11,264 nt of DNA. Source: Fusobacterium sp. Lineage in GTDB: Bacteria; Fusobacteriota; Fusobacteriia; Fusobacteriales; Fusobacteriaceae. Every line of letters starts with the position of its first letter. The first letter of the stretch is position 1. The notes under the pieces are model-generated. The model saw nothing but the letters and a program-made list of their open reading frames with translations, did not search any database and had not been told where the DNA came from. Shown here in pieces: positions 1 to 6,939 of this stretch. The DNA lies in the NCBI GenBank assembly GCA_030527385.1, contig JAUNAY010000032.1:1-11264 (forward strand), given 5' to 3'. Made by a program: the position numbers and the translations under genes.

Positions 1-89
1 TTTTAGCTATTTAAGATAATTATTGGAGTGATTTTTTAAATTTAAGTTTAAATAATTAAAAAAAATAAAAAAAATTTTTAAAATTTTAC

Positions 90-118
90 TTGCATTTTTT
101 GTAATTTAGAGTTATACT
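90..118 (+). promoter_or_regulatory. sigma-70 type promoter for the liv leader and operon
   Basis: A -35 box TTGCAT (90-95) and a -10 box TATACT (113-118) are separated by exactly 17 bases. The upstream sequence from about 50 to 88 is a run of A and T tracts that could act as an UP element. Transcription would start near 125, about 50 bases before the leader peptide start. Bases 1-89 show no gene; I see only AT-rich sequence there. The promoter is predicted from sequence only, but it is the best match in the upstream region. Confidence 0.7.
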
Positions 119-177
119 CACTTTAACAAAAGTTAATAAAACTTAAAAAATAAAACTAAAAAGAGGAGGAAGAGAAT

Positions 178-282
178 ATGTTCATACTTAACATAATATC
201 ATTTGTCATATGTATAATAATAATAAATGTCATACAAAGCTCGGCTAAAATTTCATATGTAAATGATTGTGTTAGGATATAA
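178..282 (+). CDS. isoleucine-rich leader peptide (candidate attenuator leader), 34 aa
   Basis: A 34-codon reading frame starts with ATG after a strong ribosome binding site (GAGGAGG, 163-169, spacing 8) and ends with TAA at 280-282. Eleven residues are Ile, four Val and one Leu, with four Ile codons in a row at codons 13-16 (214-225). Ten of the eleven Ile codons are ATA. It lies between a good promoter and a rho-independent terminator, directly ahead of a branched-chain amino acid transport operon. The arrangement and composition match the ilv leader peptides of enterobacteria, where ribosome stalling at uncharged Ile/Val/Leu tRNA decides antitermination. The hydrophobic peptide could alternatively be a small membrane protein, but its polar second half (residues 20-34) and its position favour a leader. 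The regulatory role is inferred. Confidence 0.65.
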   Translation: MFILNIISFVICIIIINVIQSSAKISYVNDCVRI

Positions 283-393
283 TTGCATATTCTTTTGGAA
301 TAGATATAGATTATTTTGTTTGGGTACAGACTCAGACTAAAAAATTTTATGAATCCTTTTAAGATATAAGCAACCTAGCTGGTTGCTTTTTTT
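271..393 (+). promoter_or_regulatory. candidate transcription attenuator of the liv operon (antiterminator/terminator switch)
   Basis: The ascending arm and loop of the terminator (GCAACCTAGC, 370-379) can pair by eye with bases around the leader stop codon. GTTAGG (271-276) pairs with CCTAGC (374-379), one pair being G-U. After a 6-base bulge, TTGC (283-286) pairs with GCAA (370-373). A ribosome that finishes the leader would cover 271-286 and let the terminator form; a ribosome stalled at the Ile run (214-225) would leave it free to form the antiterminator. A second, weaker option is TTGGGT (320-325) with ACCTAG (373-378). No T-box consensus is visible. The pairing was found by inspection, without folding energies. 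Confidence 0.45.
368..393 (+). terminator. rho-independent terminator inside the liv leader
   Basis: The stem AGCAACC/GGTTGCT (369-375 with 381-387) closes on a 5-base TAGCT loop, is extended by an A-T pair at 368/388, and runs into a T tract (387-393). It lies 86 bases after the leader peptide stop and about 95 bases before the binding-protein start. No other gene ends just upstream except the leader peptide, so its natural role is premature termination in the operon leader. The remaining bases to 488 hold no convincing second promoter. Confidence 0.75.
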
Positions 394-488
394 ATACCCT
401 GAATTGTCCAAATTTTAGGTATTAAGTTATTTTATTTTAAGTATTGTTTTTAATTAAATTTTTATAAATTTTTAAGGGGGAAATAATT

Positions 489-1643
489 ATGAAAAAACTT
501 ACATTAATGCTTTTAGGAGTAACATTTTTATTAACAGCTTGTGGAGGAAATGAAAATCAAGGAAAAACAGAAGCTAAAAAAGAAGAAGTTGTAAAGATTG
601 GAGCTACTGCACCATTAACAGGACCTTTAGCTATCTATGGAGTAACTGCAACAAATGGATCAAAATTAGCTATGGAAGAAATTAACAAAAATGGTGGAGT
701 TCTTGGAAAAAAAGTAGATTTTATTGTTCTTGACTCAAAAGGAGATTCAACAGAAGCTGTAATGGCATATAATAGATTAGTAGATGAGGGAATTGTGGCA
801 TTTGTAGGAGATGCTCCATCTAAGCCAAGTCTTGCAATTGCTGAAGTAGCTGCTCAAGATAAAATGCCAATGATTACTCCAACTGGAACACAATTTAATA
901 TCACAGAAGCAGGAAGCAATGTATTCCGTGCTTGTTTTACAGATCCATATCAAGGAAGAATTTTAGCAAACTTTGCTAAAAATAATTTAAAAGTTAAAAC
1001 AGCTGCTATCGTAGTAAATAACTCAAGTGACCATTCAAATGGAGTTACAGAAGCATTCTTAAAAGAAGCTGCTGCTCTTGGAATTGAAGTTGTTGCTAAT
1101 GAAGGATATTCAGAAGGAGATAAAGATTTTAGACCACAACTTACAAAAATTCTTCCTACTAATCCAGATGTTTTAGTAATTCCTGATTACTATGAACAAG
1201 TAGCACTAATCACTGCTCAAGCAAGAGAAGTTGGAATCAAATGTACATTCATTGGACCAGATGGTTGGGACGGAGTATCAAAAACTCTTGATCCAAGTGC
1301 TTATGGAGTTATTGAAAACTCATATTTCACAAACCACTATTCATTAGATGATAAATCAGAAAAAGTACAAAATTTCGTTAAAGCTTATAGAGAGACTTAT
1401 AAAGAAGACCCATCTTCATTTGCTGCACTATCTTATGATGCTGCATATATGATGAAGGCTGCTATTGAAAAAGCTGGAACTACTGAAAAACAAGCTGTTG
1501 TGGATGCGTTAAAAGGACTTGAATATGATGGAGTTACAGGACACTTAACATTCGATGAAAAAAATAATCCTATTAAGGCAGTAACAGTATTAAAAATTGT
1601 AAATGGAAAATATACATTTGACTCAATTGTTGAAGCTAAATAA
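489..1643 (+). CDS. livJ: branched-chain amino acid ABC transporter, substrate-binding lipoprotein
   Basis: This is the extracytoplasmic receptor that captures Leu/Ile/Val and delivers them to the LivHM permease. The 384-residue length is normal for the type 1 periplasmic-binding-protein family (Peripla_BP_6/LivK). The N-terminus is a lipoprotein signal: two Lys, a hydrophobic stretch and the lipobox LTAC, with Cys18 as the lipidated residue, followed by a Lys/Glu-rich linker (about 20-35). The first domain carries family hallmarks at 37-50 (IGATAPLTGPLAIYG) and a PMITPTGT segment near 127-134. The start has the ribosome binding site AAGGGGG at 474-480. It heads an operon with livH, livM, livG and livF. 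All 21 Ile codons are ATT or ATC, never ATA, as expected of a highly expressed gene. Specificity for branched-chain amino acids is inferred from family and operon; related proteins bind other amino acids or amides. livJ and livK cannot be told apart. Confidence 0.9.
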   Translation: MKKLTLMLLGVTFLLTACGGNENQGKTEAKKEEVVKIGATAPLTGPLAIYGVTATNGSKLAMEEINKNGGVLGKKVDFIVLDSKGDSTEAVMAYNRLVDEGIVAFVGDAPSKPSLAIAEVAAQDKMPMITPTGTQFNITEAGSNVFRACFTDPYQGRILANFAKNNLKVKTAAIVVNNSSDHSNGVTEAFLKEAAALGIEVVANEGYSEGDKDFRPQLTKILPTNPDVLVIPDYYEQVALITAQAREVGIKCTFIGPDGWDGVSKTLDPSAYGVIENSYFTNHYSLDDKSEKVQNFVKAYRETYKEDPSSFAALSYDAAYMMKAAIEKAGTTEKQAVVDALKGLEYDGVTGHLTFDEKNNPIKAVTVLKIVNGKYTFDSIVEAK

Positions 1644-1674
1644 TAACTTTTCTAGATGATAGAATATACCTAAA

Positions 1675-1712
1675 TCATATCCGATATTAGAGTTTTCTAG
1701 TATCGGATATGA
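1675..1712 (+). repeat. 17-bp hairpin between the binding-protein and permease genes
   Basis: Bases 1675-1691 pair with 1696-1712 around a 4-base GTTT loop, with all 17 pairs formed and only one G-U (1687/1700). No T tract follows on either strand, so it is not a classical intrinsic terminator. It sits 31 bases after the livJ stop and 43 bases before the livH start, in the only sizeable gap of the operon. Such intercistronic hairpins commonly protect the upstream message from 3' exonucleases or cause partial termination, giving more binding protein than permease. That role is inferred. Confidence 0.75.
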
Positions 1713-1755
1713 AAAATCATCAAACTATATATTGAATAAGGAGAGGAAGGAAAAA

Positions 1756-2640
1756 ATGGAATTTTTACTGCAAATTATAAATGGACTGCAAATTGGAAGT
1801 ATCTATGCTCTTATTTCCCTAGGGTATACTATGGTATACGGGATTGCTCAACTTATTAACTTTGCACACGGGGATATCATTATGGTAGGGGCATATGTTT
1901 CATTGTTTAGCATTCCACTTTTTACTAAAATGGGTTTACCCGTATGGCTTACTATGATCCCAGCTATTGTTGTATGTGTTCTTTTAGGAATGATTACAGA
2001 AAGAGTAGCATATAGACCACTTAGAAATTCGCCAAGAATATCTAACTTAATTACAGCCATAGGAGTAAGCTTATTATTAGAAAATAGTTTTATGAAAGTA
2101 TTTACACCAAATACAAGACCATTTCCAAAAGTATTTACTCAAGAGCCTATCTTAATTGGAGATTTACATTTAAACTTTGGAACTGTGGTAACTATTTTAG
2201 TTACATTGGTATTGTCAGTTGGGCTTCAATATTTTATGAAAAAAACTAAATATGGAAAAGCAATGCTTGCAACAAGTGAAGATTATGGAGCAGCTCAATT
2301 AGTTGGAATTAATGTAGATCATACTATTCAACTAACATTTGCTATCGGTAGTGGACTTGCAGCTATTGCAGCAGTTTTATACGTTTCAGCCTATCCTCAA
2401 GTTCAACCTTTAATGGGATCTATGCCTGGAATTAAAGCATTTATTGCAGCCGTTTTGGGAGGAATTGGGATTCTTCCAGGAGCAGTTTTAGGAGGATTCA
2501 TTCTAGGAATTGTAGAAAGTTTAACAAGAGCATATATATCATCTCAATTAGCTGATGCTATCGTATTTTCGATATTAATTATTGTATTGCTAGTTAAACC
2601 AACTGGAATTTTAGGTAAAAATATGAGAGAAAAGGTATAG
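1756..2640 (+). CDS. livH: branched-chain amino acid ABC transporter, permease LivH
   Basis: This is one of the two membrane subunits that form the import channel, pairing with LivM. I place the start at ATG 1756, giving 294 residues, the usual size; the frame is open back to a TTG at 1732, but the purine-rich site GGAGAGGAAGG (1740-1750) lies within that extension. Visible hallmarks are the family motif INFAHGDIIMVGAY (about 34-47), multiple hydrophobic helices consistent with an eight-helix LivH fold, and a cytoplasmic EAA-like loop near 169-187 (LATSEDYGAAQLVGI) that contacts the ATPases. The C-terminus ends in the typical VKPTGILG segment. The gene ends 11 bases before livM, indicating translational coupling. 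Identification is firm; the exact substrate range is not shown by the sequence. Confidence 0.93.
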   Translation: MEFLLQIINGLQIGSIYALISLGYTMVYGIAQLINFAHGDIIMVGAYVSLFSIPLFTKMGLPVWLTMIPAIVVCVLLGMITERVAYRPLRNSPRISNLITAIGVSLLLENSFMKVFTPNTRPFPKVFTQEPILIGDLHLNFGTVVTILVTLVLSVGLQYFMKKTKYGKAMLATSEDYGAAQLVGINVDHTIQLTFAIGSGLAAIAAVLYVSAYPQVQPLMGSMPGIKAFIAAVLGGIGILPGAVLGGFILGIVESLTRAYISSQLADAIVFSILIIVLLVKPTGILGKNMREKV

Positions 2641-2651
2641 GGTGATTGAGA

Positions 2652-3623
2652 ATGACAAAAACAAAGATGCTTAGTTATATTGTAACGTTTGTATTACTTA
2701 CAATTGGATATATTGTTTTGATGACATTAATTAATACAGGTATTGTATCAAGATACCAAACAAATATATTAACTTTAATTTGTATTAATATTATTTTAGC
2801 TGTTAGTTTAAATGTTACTGTTGGTTGTCTAGGACAAATTACAATTGGACACGCAGGATTTATGTCAGTAGGAGCTTATGCAGCTGCTTTATTTACAAAG
2901 AGTGGTATTGTTGAAGGATTACCTGGATATTTTATAGCTTTAATTATTGGTGGGGCAGTTGCAGGAGTTGTAGGAATTATAATTGGTATTCCAGCACTAA
3001 GATTAAATGGAGATTATCTTGCAATTATTACACTTGCATTTGGAGAGATTATTAGAGTTTTAATAGAATATTTTGATTTTACTGGAGGAGCTCAAGGATT
3101 GCGTGGAATCCCTCGTTATAATGAAATTGAAATTATTTTTATCATTATGGTTGTATGTGTAATGATGATGTTTTCACTACTAACAAGTAGACACGGAAGA
3201 GCAGTATTATCAATTAGAGATGATGAAATTGCAAGTGGAGCTTCAGGAGTTAATACAACTTATTATAAGACATTTGCTTTTACTGTATCAGCAGTTTTTG
3301 CAGGAATAGCAGGAGCTGTATATGCACATCACTTAGGAATTTTGGGAGCAAAACAATTTGACTTTAACTACTCAATCAATATTTTAACAATGGTTGTTTT
3401 AGGAGGTATGGGAAGTTTTACTGGATCTATATTATCAGCAATTGTTTTAACTGTTGTTCCTGAAATGTTACGTGAATTTTCAGATTATCGTATGATTGTT
3501 TATTCTCTATTATTAATTTTAACTATGATTTTCCGTCCAACAGGACTTTTAGGACGTAAAGAGTTTCAAATTACTAAAGTTATTGAAAAATTTATGAAAA
3601 AAGGAGGAAATGTCAATGAATAA
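2652..3623 (+). CDS. livM: branched-chain amino acid ABC transporter, permease LivM
   Basis: This is the second membrane subunit of the LivHMGF importer. ATG 2652 is preferred over an in-frame TTG at 2646, because GGGTGA (2640-2645) is then six bases upstream; the product is 323 residues. The family motif around residues 61-76 (LGQITIGHAGFMSVGA) corresponds to the GQ-S/T-GHA-F-GAY signature of LivM. The EAA-like coupling loop is near 188-202 (SIRDDEIASGASGVN). The end of the protein carries FRPTGLLG, the counterpart of the LivH tail. The stop codon overlaps the start region of livG (start at 3616), so the two are translationally coupled. It lacks the long N-terminal extension of E. coli LivM, as is usual outside proteobacteria. 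Confidence 0.93.
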   Translation: MTKTKMLSYIVTFVLLTIGYIVLMTLINTGIVSRYQTNILTLICINIILAVSLNVTVGCLGQITIGHAGFMSVGAYAAALFTKSGIVEGLPGYFIALIIGGAVAGVVGIIIGIPALRLNGDYLAIITLAFGEIIRVLIEYFDFTGGAQGLRGIPRYNEIEIIFIIMVVCVMMMFSLLTSRHGRAVLSIRDDEIASGASGVNTTYYKTFAFTVSAVFAGIAGAVYAHHLGILGAKQFDFNYSINILTMVVLGGMGSFTGSILSAIVLTVVPEMLREFSDYRMIVYSLLLILTMIFRPTGLLGRKEFQITKVIEKFMKKGGNVNE

Positions 3624-4407
3624 ACTTGTATTAGATGCTAAAGATATTTCTATTACCTTTGGTGCTTTAAAAGCTGTAACAAACTTTAATTTACAATTAA
3701 GAGAAAATGAATTAGTTGGGCTTATTGGTCCTAATGGAGCTGGAAAAACTACAGTCTTTAATATTTTAACTGGAGTATATTCTCCAACATCTGGAACATA
3801 TACTTTTAATGATGAAGTGATAAATAGAATGCCTACATATAAATTAGTAAAGAAAGGACTTGCAAGAACTTTCCAAAATATTAGACTTTTTAAATATATG
3901 TCTGTATTGGATAATGTGCTTGTAGCAAATAATTTTAATATGAAATATGGACTTCTTGCTGGGACATTTCGTTTACACAGATATTGGAAAGAGGAAAAAG
4001 AGGTAAAAGCTAAAGCATTAGAGCTTTTAAAAATCTTTGATTTAGATGAATATGCAGATATGCCAGCTGGAAATTTACCTTATGGACAACAAAGAAAATT
4101 GGAAATTGCTAGAGCAATGGCAACAAATCCAAAAGTTTTACTTTTAGATGAGCCAGCAGCTGGAATGAATCCAACAGAAACAGAAGAATTAATGAATACC
4201 ATTAAGCTTATTAGAGATAAATTTAATATTGCTATACTTTTAATAGAACACGATATGAAACTTGTTTTGGGAATTTGTGAAAGACTTATAGTACTAGATC
4301 ACGGAAATGTTATTGCATCGGGAGATCCACACGAAGTTGTAAATAATCCAACTGTTGTTACTGCTTATTTAGGTGCAGATGATGAAGATGAAGGAGAAGA
4401 GTTATAA
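3616..4407 (+). CDS. livG: branched-chain amino acid ABC transporter, ATP-binding protein LivG
   Basis: This cytoplasmic ATPase powers the importer as a heterodimer with LivF. AAGGAGG (3601-3607) is 8 bases before ATG 3616 but only 2 before an in-frame ATG at 3610, so 3616 is chosen, giving 263 residues. In that numbering Walker A GPNGAGKTT is at 38-46, the Q-loop Gln at 87 (TFQN), the LivG-style signature LPYGQQR at about 154-160 in place of LSGGQ, Walker B VLLLDEP at 174-180 and the switch His at 212 (IEHD). The BCA_ABC_TP_C-type C-terminal region is followed by an acidic tail, DDEDEGEEL. The codons of that tail supply the Shine-Dalgarno of livF. It overlaps livM by 8 bases and livF by one base. 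Confidence 0.94.
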   Translation: MNKLVLDAKDISITFGALKAVTNFNLQLRENELVGLIGPNGAGKTTVFNILTGVYSPTSGTYTFNDEVINRMPTYKLVKKGLARTFQNIRLFKYMSVLDNVLVANNFNMKYGLLAGTFRLHRYWKEEKEVKAKALELLKIFDLDEYADMPAGNLPYGQQRKLEIARAMATNPKVLLLDEPAAGMNPTETEELMNTIKLIRDKFNIAILLIEHDMKLVLGICERLIVLDHGNVIASGDPHEVVNNPTVVTAYLGADDEDEGEEL

Positions 4408-5129
4408 TGGAAAATCAAAATATGTTAGAAATTAAAGATTTACACGTTTATTATGATAATATTCACGCTTTAAAGGGAATCTCTTTAAATGTAAAACAGG
4501 GAGAGATTGTATCACTTATCGGAGCTAATGGAGCTGGAAAAACTACTACTTTACAAACAATTTCTGGACTTATAAATTCAAGAGAGGGTCAAATTATATT
4601 TGAAGGAAAGGATATAACAAAAGAAAAATCTCATAAAATTTGTGAAATTGGAATTGCTCAAGTTCCAGAAGGAAGAAGAGTTTTTGCTAAACTTCCTGTA
4701 AAAGACAATCTAAAATTAGGATCTTTTCTTGTAAAAGATACTCCAGAAAATCTTGAAAAAGATAGAGCTAATTTTTATAAGAACTTTCCAAGAATGTCAG
4801 AACGTAAAAATCAACTAGCTGGAACTCTTTCAGGTGGAGAACAACAGATGCTTGCTATGGGAAGAGCTATTATGAGTAGACCTAAACTTTTAATTCTTGA
4901 TGAGCCATCTATGGGATTATCTCCTCTATTTGTAAAAGAGATTTTTGCAGTTATTAAAAAGCTAAAAGAAGCTGGAACTACTATTCTTTTGGTTGAACAA
5001 AATGCTAAAATGGCTCTTGCTATCTCTGATAGAGCTTATGTAATTGAAACTGGTAAAATTACTCTTGAGGGAGATGCAAAAGAGTTAATGAATAATCCAC
5101 AAATTAAAAAGGCATATTTAGGTGCTTAA
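4407..5129 (+). CDS. livF: branched-chain amino acid ABC transporter, ATP-binding protein LivF
   Basis: This is the second ATPase of the importer. Walker A GANGAGKTT is at 39-47, the signature LSGGEQQ at 141-147 and Walker B LLILDEP at 161-167. The switch position reads VEQNA, with Gln198 where most ABC ATPases have His; this is normal for LivF. The 240-residue length is typical. The ATG shares its A with the livG stop (TAATG), with the ribosome binding site AAGGAG (4391-4396) inside the livG acidic tail. It is the last gene of the operon; a hairpin terminator follows 8 bases after the stop. Confidence 0.94.
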   Translation: MENQNMLEIKDLHVYYDNIHALKGISLNVKQGEIVSLIGANGAGKTTTLQTISGLINSREGQIIFEGKDITKEKSHKICEIGIAQVPEGRRVFAKLPVKDNLKLGSFLVKDTPENLEKDRANFYKNFPRMSERKNQLAGTLSGGEQQMLAMGRAIMSRPKLLILDEPSMGLSPLFVKEIFAVIKKLKEAGTTILLVEQNAKMALAISDRAYVIETGKITLEGDAKELMNNPQIKKAYLGA

Positions 5130-5130
5130 T

Positions 5131-5172
5131 AAAAAGGGAGGCTGTTGAATTTACAACAGCCTCTAAATTTTT
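5131..5172. terminator. bidirectional terminator between the liv and hyd operons
   Basis: A 10-bp perfect stem GAGGCTGTTG/CAACAGCCTC (5138-5147 with 5154-5163) has a 6-base loop and is extended by a G-U pair (5137/5164). Read on the minus strand it is followed by CCTTTTT, a good T tract for ending the hydrogenase transcript. On the plus strand the following TAAATTTTTA is a weaker tract, ending the liv transcript. It fills the 41-base gap between the two convergent stop codons, so one hairpin serves both operons. Confidence 0.85.
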
Positions 5173-6928
5173 AGATATGTTTTTTAGGTGAATAATAAGT
5201 ATGAAGTAGTTGATGTGCTTCGTGACTCAATGGTTTGTTAAAATATTTTTTGTATAATTCTATAATATAAGGATTATCGTGAGATTTTCTAATAATTTTT
5301 TCAGAATCTATTTTTTCAAGCCCTTTAATTCTATCTTTGACTATATCAAAGTTACCATAGTGGAAAGGTTGTCCACCACCACCAACACATCCTCCTTTAC
5401 AAGCCATAATTTCAATAGCGTGTAAATTTTCTTCGCCCTTTTCAATTTTATTTAAAAGTTCACGAGCAGAACCAAGTCCATTGACAACTCCTATTCTCAA
5501 TTTTGTATCTTTTATATTAACTTCAGCTATTCTAATTCCATCAATTCCTCTAAACTGTTCAAAATCAACTTTTTCAAGTTCTTCTCCTGTGATAAGTTCA
5601 TAAAGAGTTCTTGTTGCTGCTTCAATAACTCCTCCACTTTTACCAAAAATATCAGCAGCTCCTGTTGAATATCCAAGTGGAGAATCAAATTTAGTTTCAG
5701 GAAGATTTTTTAAATCAATATTAGCTTGTTTTAAAAGACTTGCTAGTTGACGAGTGGATATAGAGTAGTCAACATCTGGTCTTCCACCATCTTTAAATTT
5801 ATGTCTTGAAGCTTCATATTTTTTTGCAAGACACGGCATAGCAGAGACACAAACAATTTTATCTTTGCTTATATTCATCTCTTTAGCCCAAATATTTTTA
5901 GCTAATGCTCCAAACATCTGTTGAGGAGATTTAGCAGTGGATAAATTACCTAAAAAATTATGAAAATGGTGTTCAGCAAATTTAACCCAAGAAGGACAGC
6001 AAGAAGTTATAAGTGGCAATCTTGTAGGTTCACCATTAAGATATTTTTCAAGCCTTTCTTTAAGTTCAGAAGCTTCTTCCACTATTGTTAGATCAGCGGC
6101 AAAATTTGTATCAAAAACATAAGTAAAACCAACCATTTTTAGAGCCGTAACAAGTTTTCCAGTAACATCTTCACCAGGAGCAAAACCAAACTCTTCTCCT
6201 ATTGATACCCTTATTGCTGGAGCAACTTGAATGATGACATAATTATCTTTTTTACTAAGATCATCAAAAAGTTGTTTAGTATAGTCAGTTTCGTGTAAAG
6301 CTCCAACTGGACATACAGCCACGCATTGTCCACAGTTAGTGCAAATAGTTGTATCTAGGTTTTGTTCAAAAGCAGTTGCCATAGAAGCATTAAATCCTCT
6401 TTGTATGCTAGAAAGAACATTACAAGTTTGAATATCCCTACACATAGTTTCACATCTTTTGCATAAAATACACTTATTAGCATCTCTTATAATAGATGGA
6501 GAAAATTCAACTCTATTGTCAGTTTTTTTACCTTTAAATCTTATCTCTCTTATTCCAAATTCGATAGCTAATTTTTGAAGATCACATTTACCATTTTTTT
6601 CACAGATAAGACAATCTGCTGGGTGATCAGAAAGCATAAGTTCAAGAATAGTTTTTCTCTCTTTAATTACTCTTAGAGAGTTTGTTGTTACTTCCATACC
6701 ATCTGTAACTGGAGTGGAACAGGCAGGAGCTAAATTTTTTCTTCCTTTAACTTCTACAATACATATTCTACAAGAGGAACAGTTATTTTTATATCCAATC
6801 TCTTTCATATTTAGATAACAAAGACTAGGGATTTTTATCCCAACTGATTTAGCAGCTTCAAGAATACTCTCTCCCTCTCTAGTTTCAACATTTATATTAT
6901 CAATCTTGATATTTATAAGCTTTTTCAT
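5171..6928 (-). CDS. hydA: [FeFe]-hydrogenase catalytic subunit HydA (HydABC complex)
   Basis: This subunit carries the H-cluster that interconverts protons and H2, in the cytoplasm. Domains in order over 585 residues: a NuoG-like [2Fe-2S] domain (Cys37, 53, 56, 70; Cys50 is extra); a His-Cys3 [4Fe-4S] site (His102, Cys106, 109, 115); two ferredoxin [4Fe-4S] sites (Cys153/156/159/163 and 196/199/202/206); and the H-cluster domain with TSCCPSW (308-314), MPCLAKK (364-370) and MACKGGCVGGGGQP (508-521). H-cluster ligands are thus Cys311, 366, 510 and 514, with Cys310 as the expected proton-relay residue. A small-subunit-like tail follows (about 525-580). There is no C-terminal [2Fe-2S] domain such as Thermotoga maritima HydA has. 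GGGAGG lies 6 bases before the ATG, and the gene begins 11 bases after hydB. Partnership with hydB and hydC indicates an NAD/ferredoxin-linked enzyme rather than a monomeric hydrogenase. Confidence 0.95.
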   Translation of the reverse strand: MKKLINIKIDNINVETREGESILEAAKSVGIKIPSLCYLNMKEIGYKNNCSSCRICIVEVKGRKNLAPACSTPVTDGMEVTTNSLRVIKERKTILELMLSDHPADCLICEKNGKCDLQKLAIEFGIREIRFKGKKTDNRVEFSPSIIRDANKCILCKRCETMCRDIQTCNVLSSIQRGFNASMATAFEQNLDTTICTNCGQCVAVCPVGALHETDYTKQLFDDLSKKDNYVIIQVAPAIRVSIGEEFGFAPGEDVTGKLVTALKMVGFTYVFDTNFAADLTIVEEASELKERLEKYLNGEPTRLPLITSCCPSWVKFAEHHFHNFLGNLSTAKSPQQMFGALAKNIWAKEMNISKDKIVCVSAMPCLAKKYEASRHKFKDGGRPDVDYSISTRQLASLLKQANIDLKNLPETKFDSPLGYSTGAADIFGKSGGVIEAATRTLYELITGEELEKVDFEQFRGIDGIRIAEVNIKDTKLRIGVVNGLGSARELLNKIEKGEENLHAIEIMACKGGCVGGGGQPFHYGNFDIVKDRIKGLEKIDSEKIIRKSHDNPYIIELYKKYFNKPLSHEAHQLLHTYYSPKKHI

Positions 6929-6939
6929 ATATGCCTCCC

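Noticed and set aside
283..400. T-box riboswitch in the liv leader
   Set aside because: The region has a terminator, but I find no T-box consensus (AGGGTGG-N-ACCGCG); the nearest string, TTGGGTACAG near 320, does not fit, and the leader contains a translated Ile-rich ORF instead.
1644..1755. Intrinsic terminator after livJ
   Set aside because: The hairpin is strong but is followed by GAAAAATCAT on the plus strand and has no T tract in either direction, so it is listed as a stem-loop, not a terminator.
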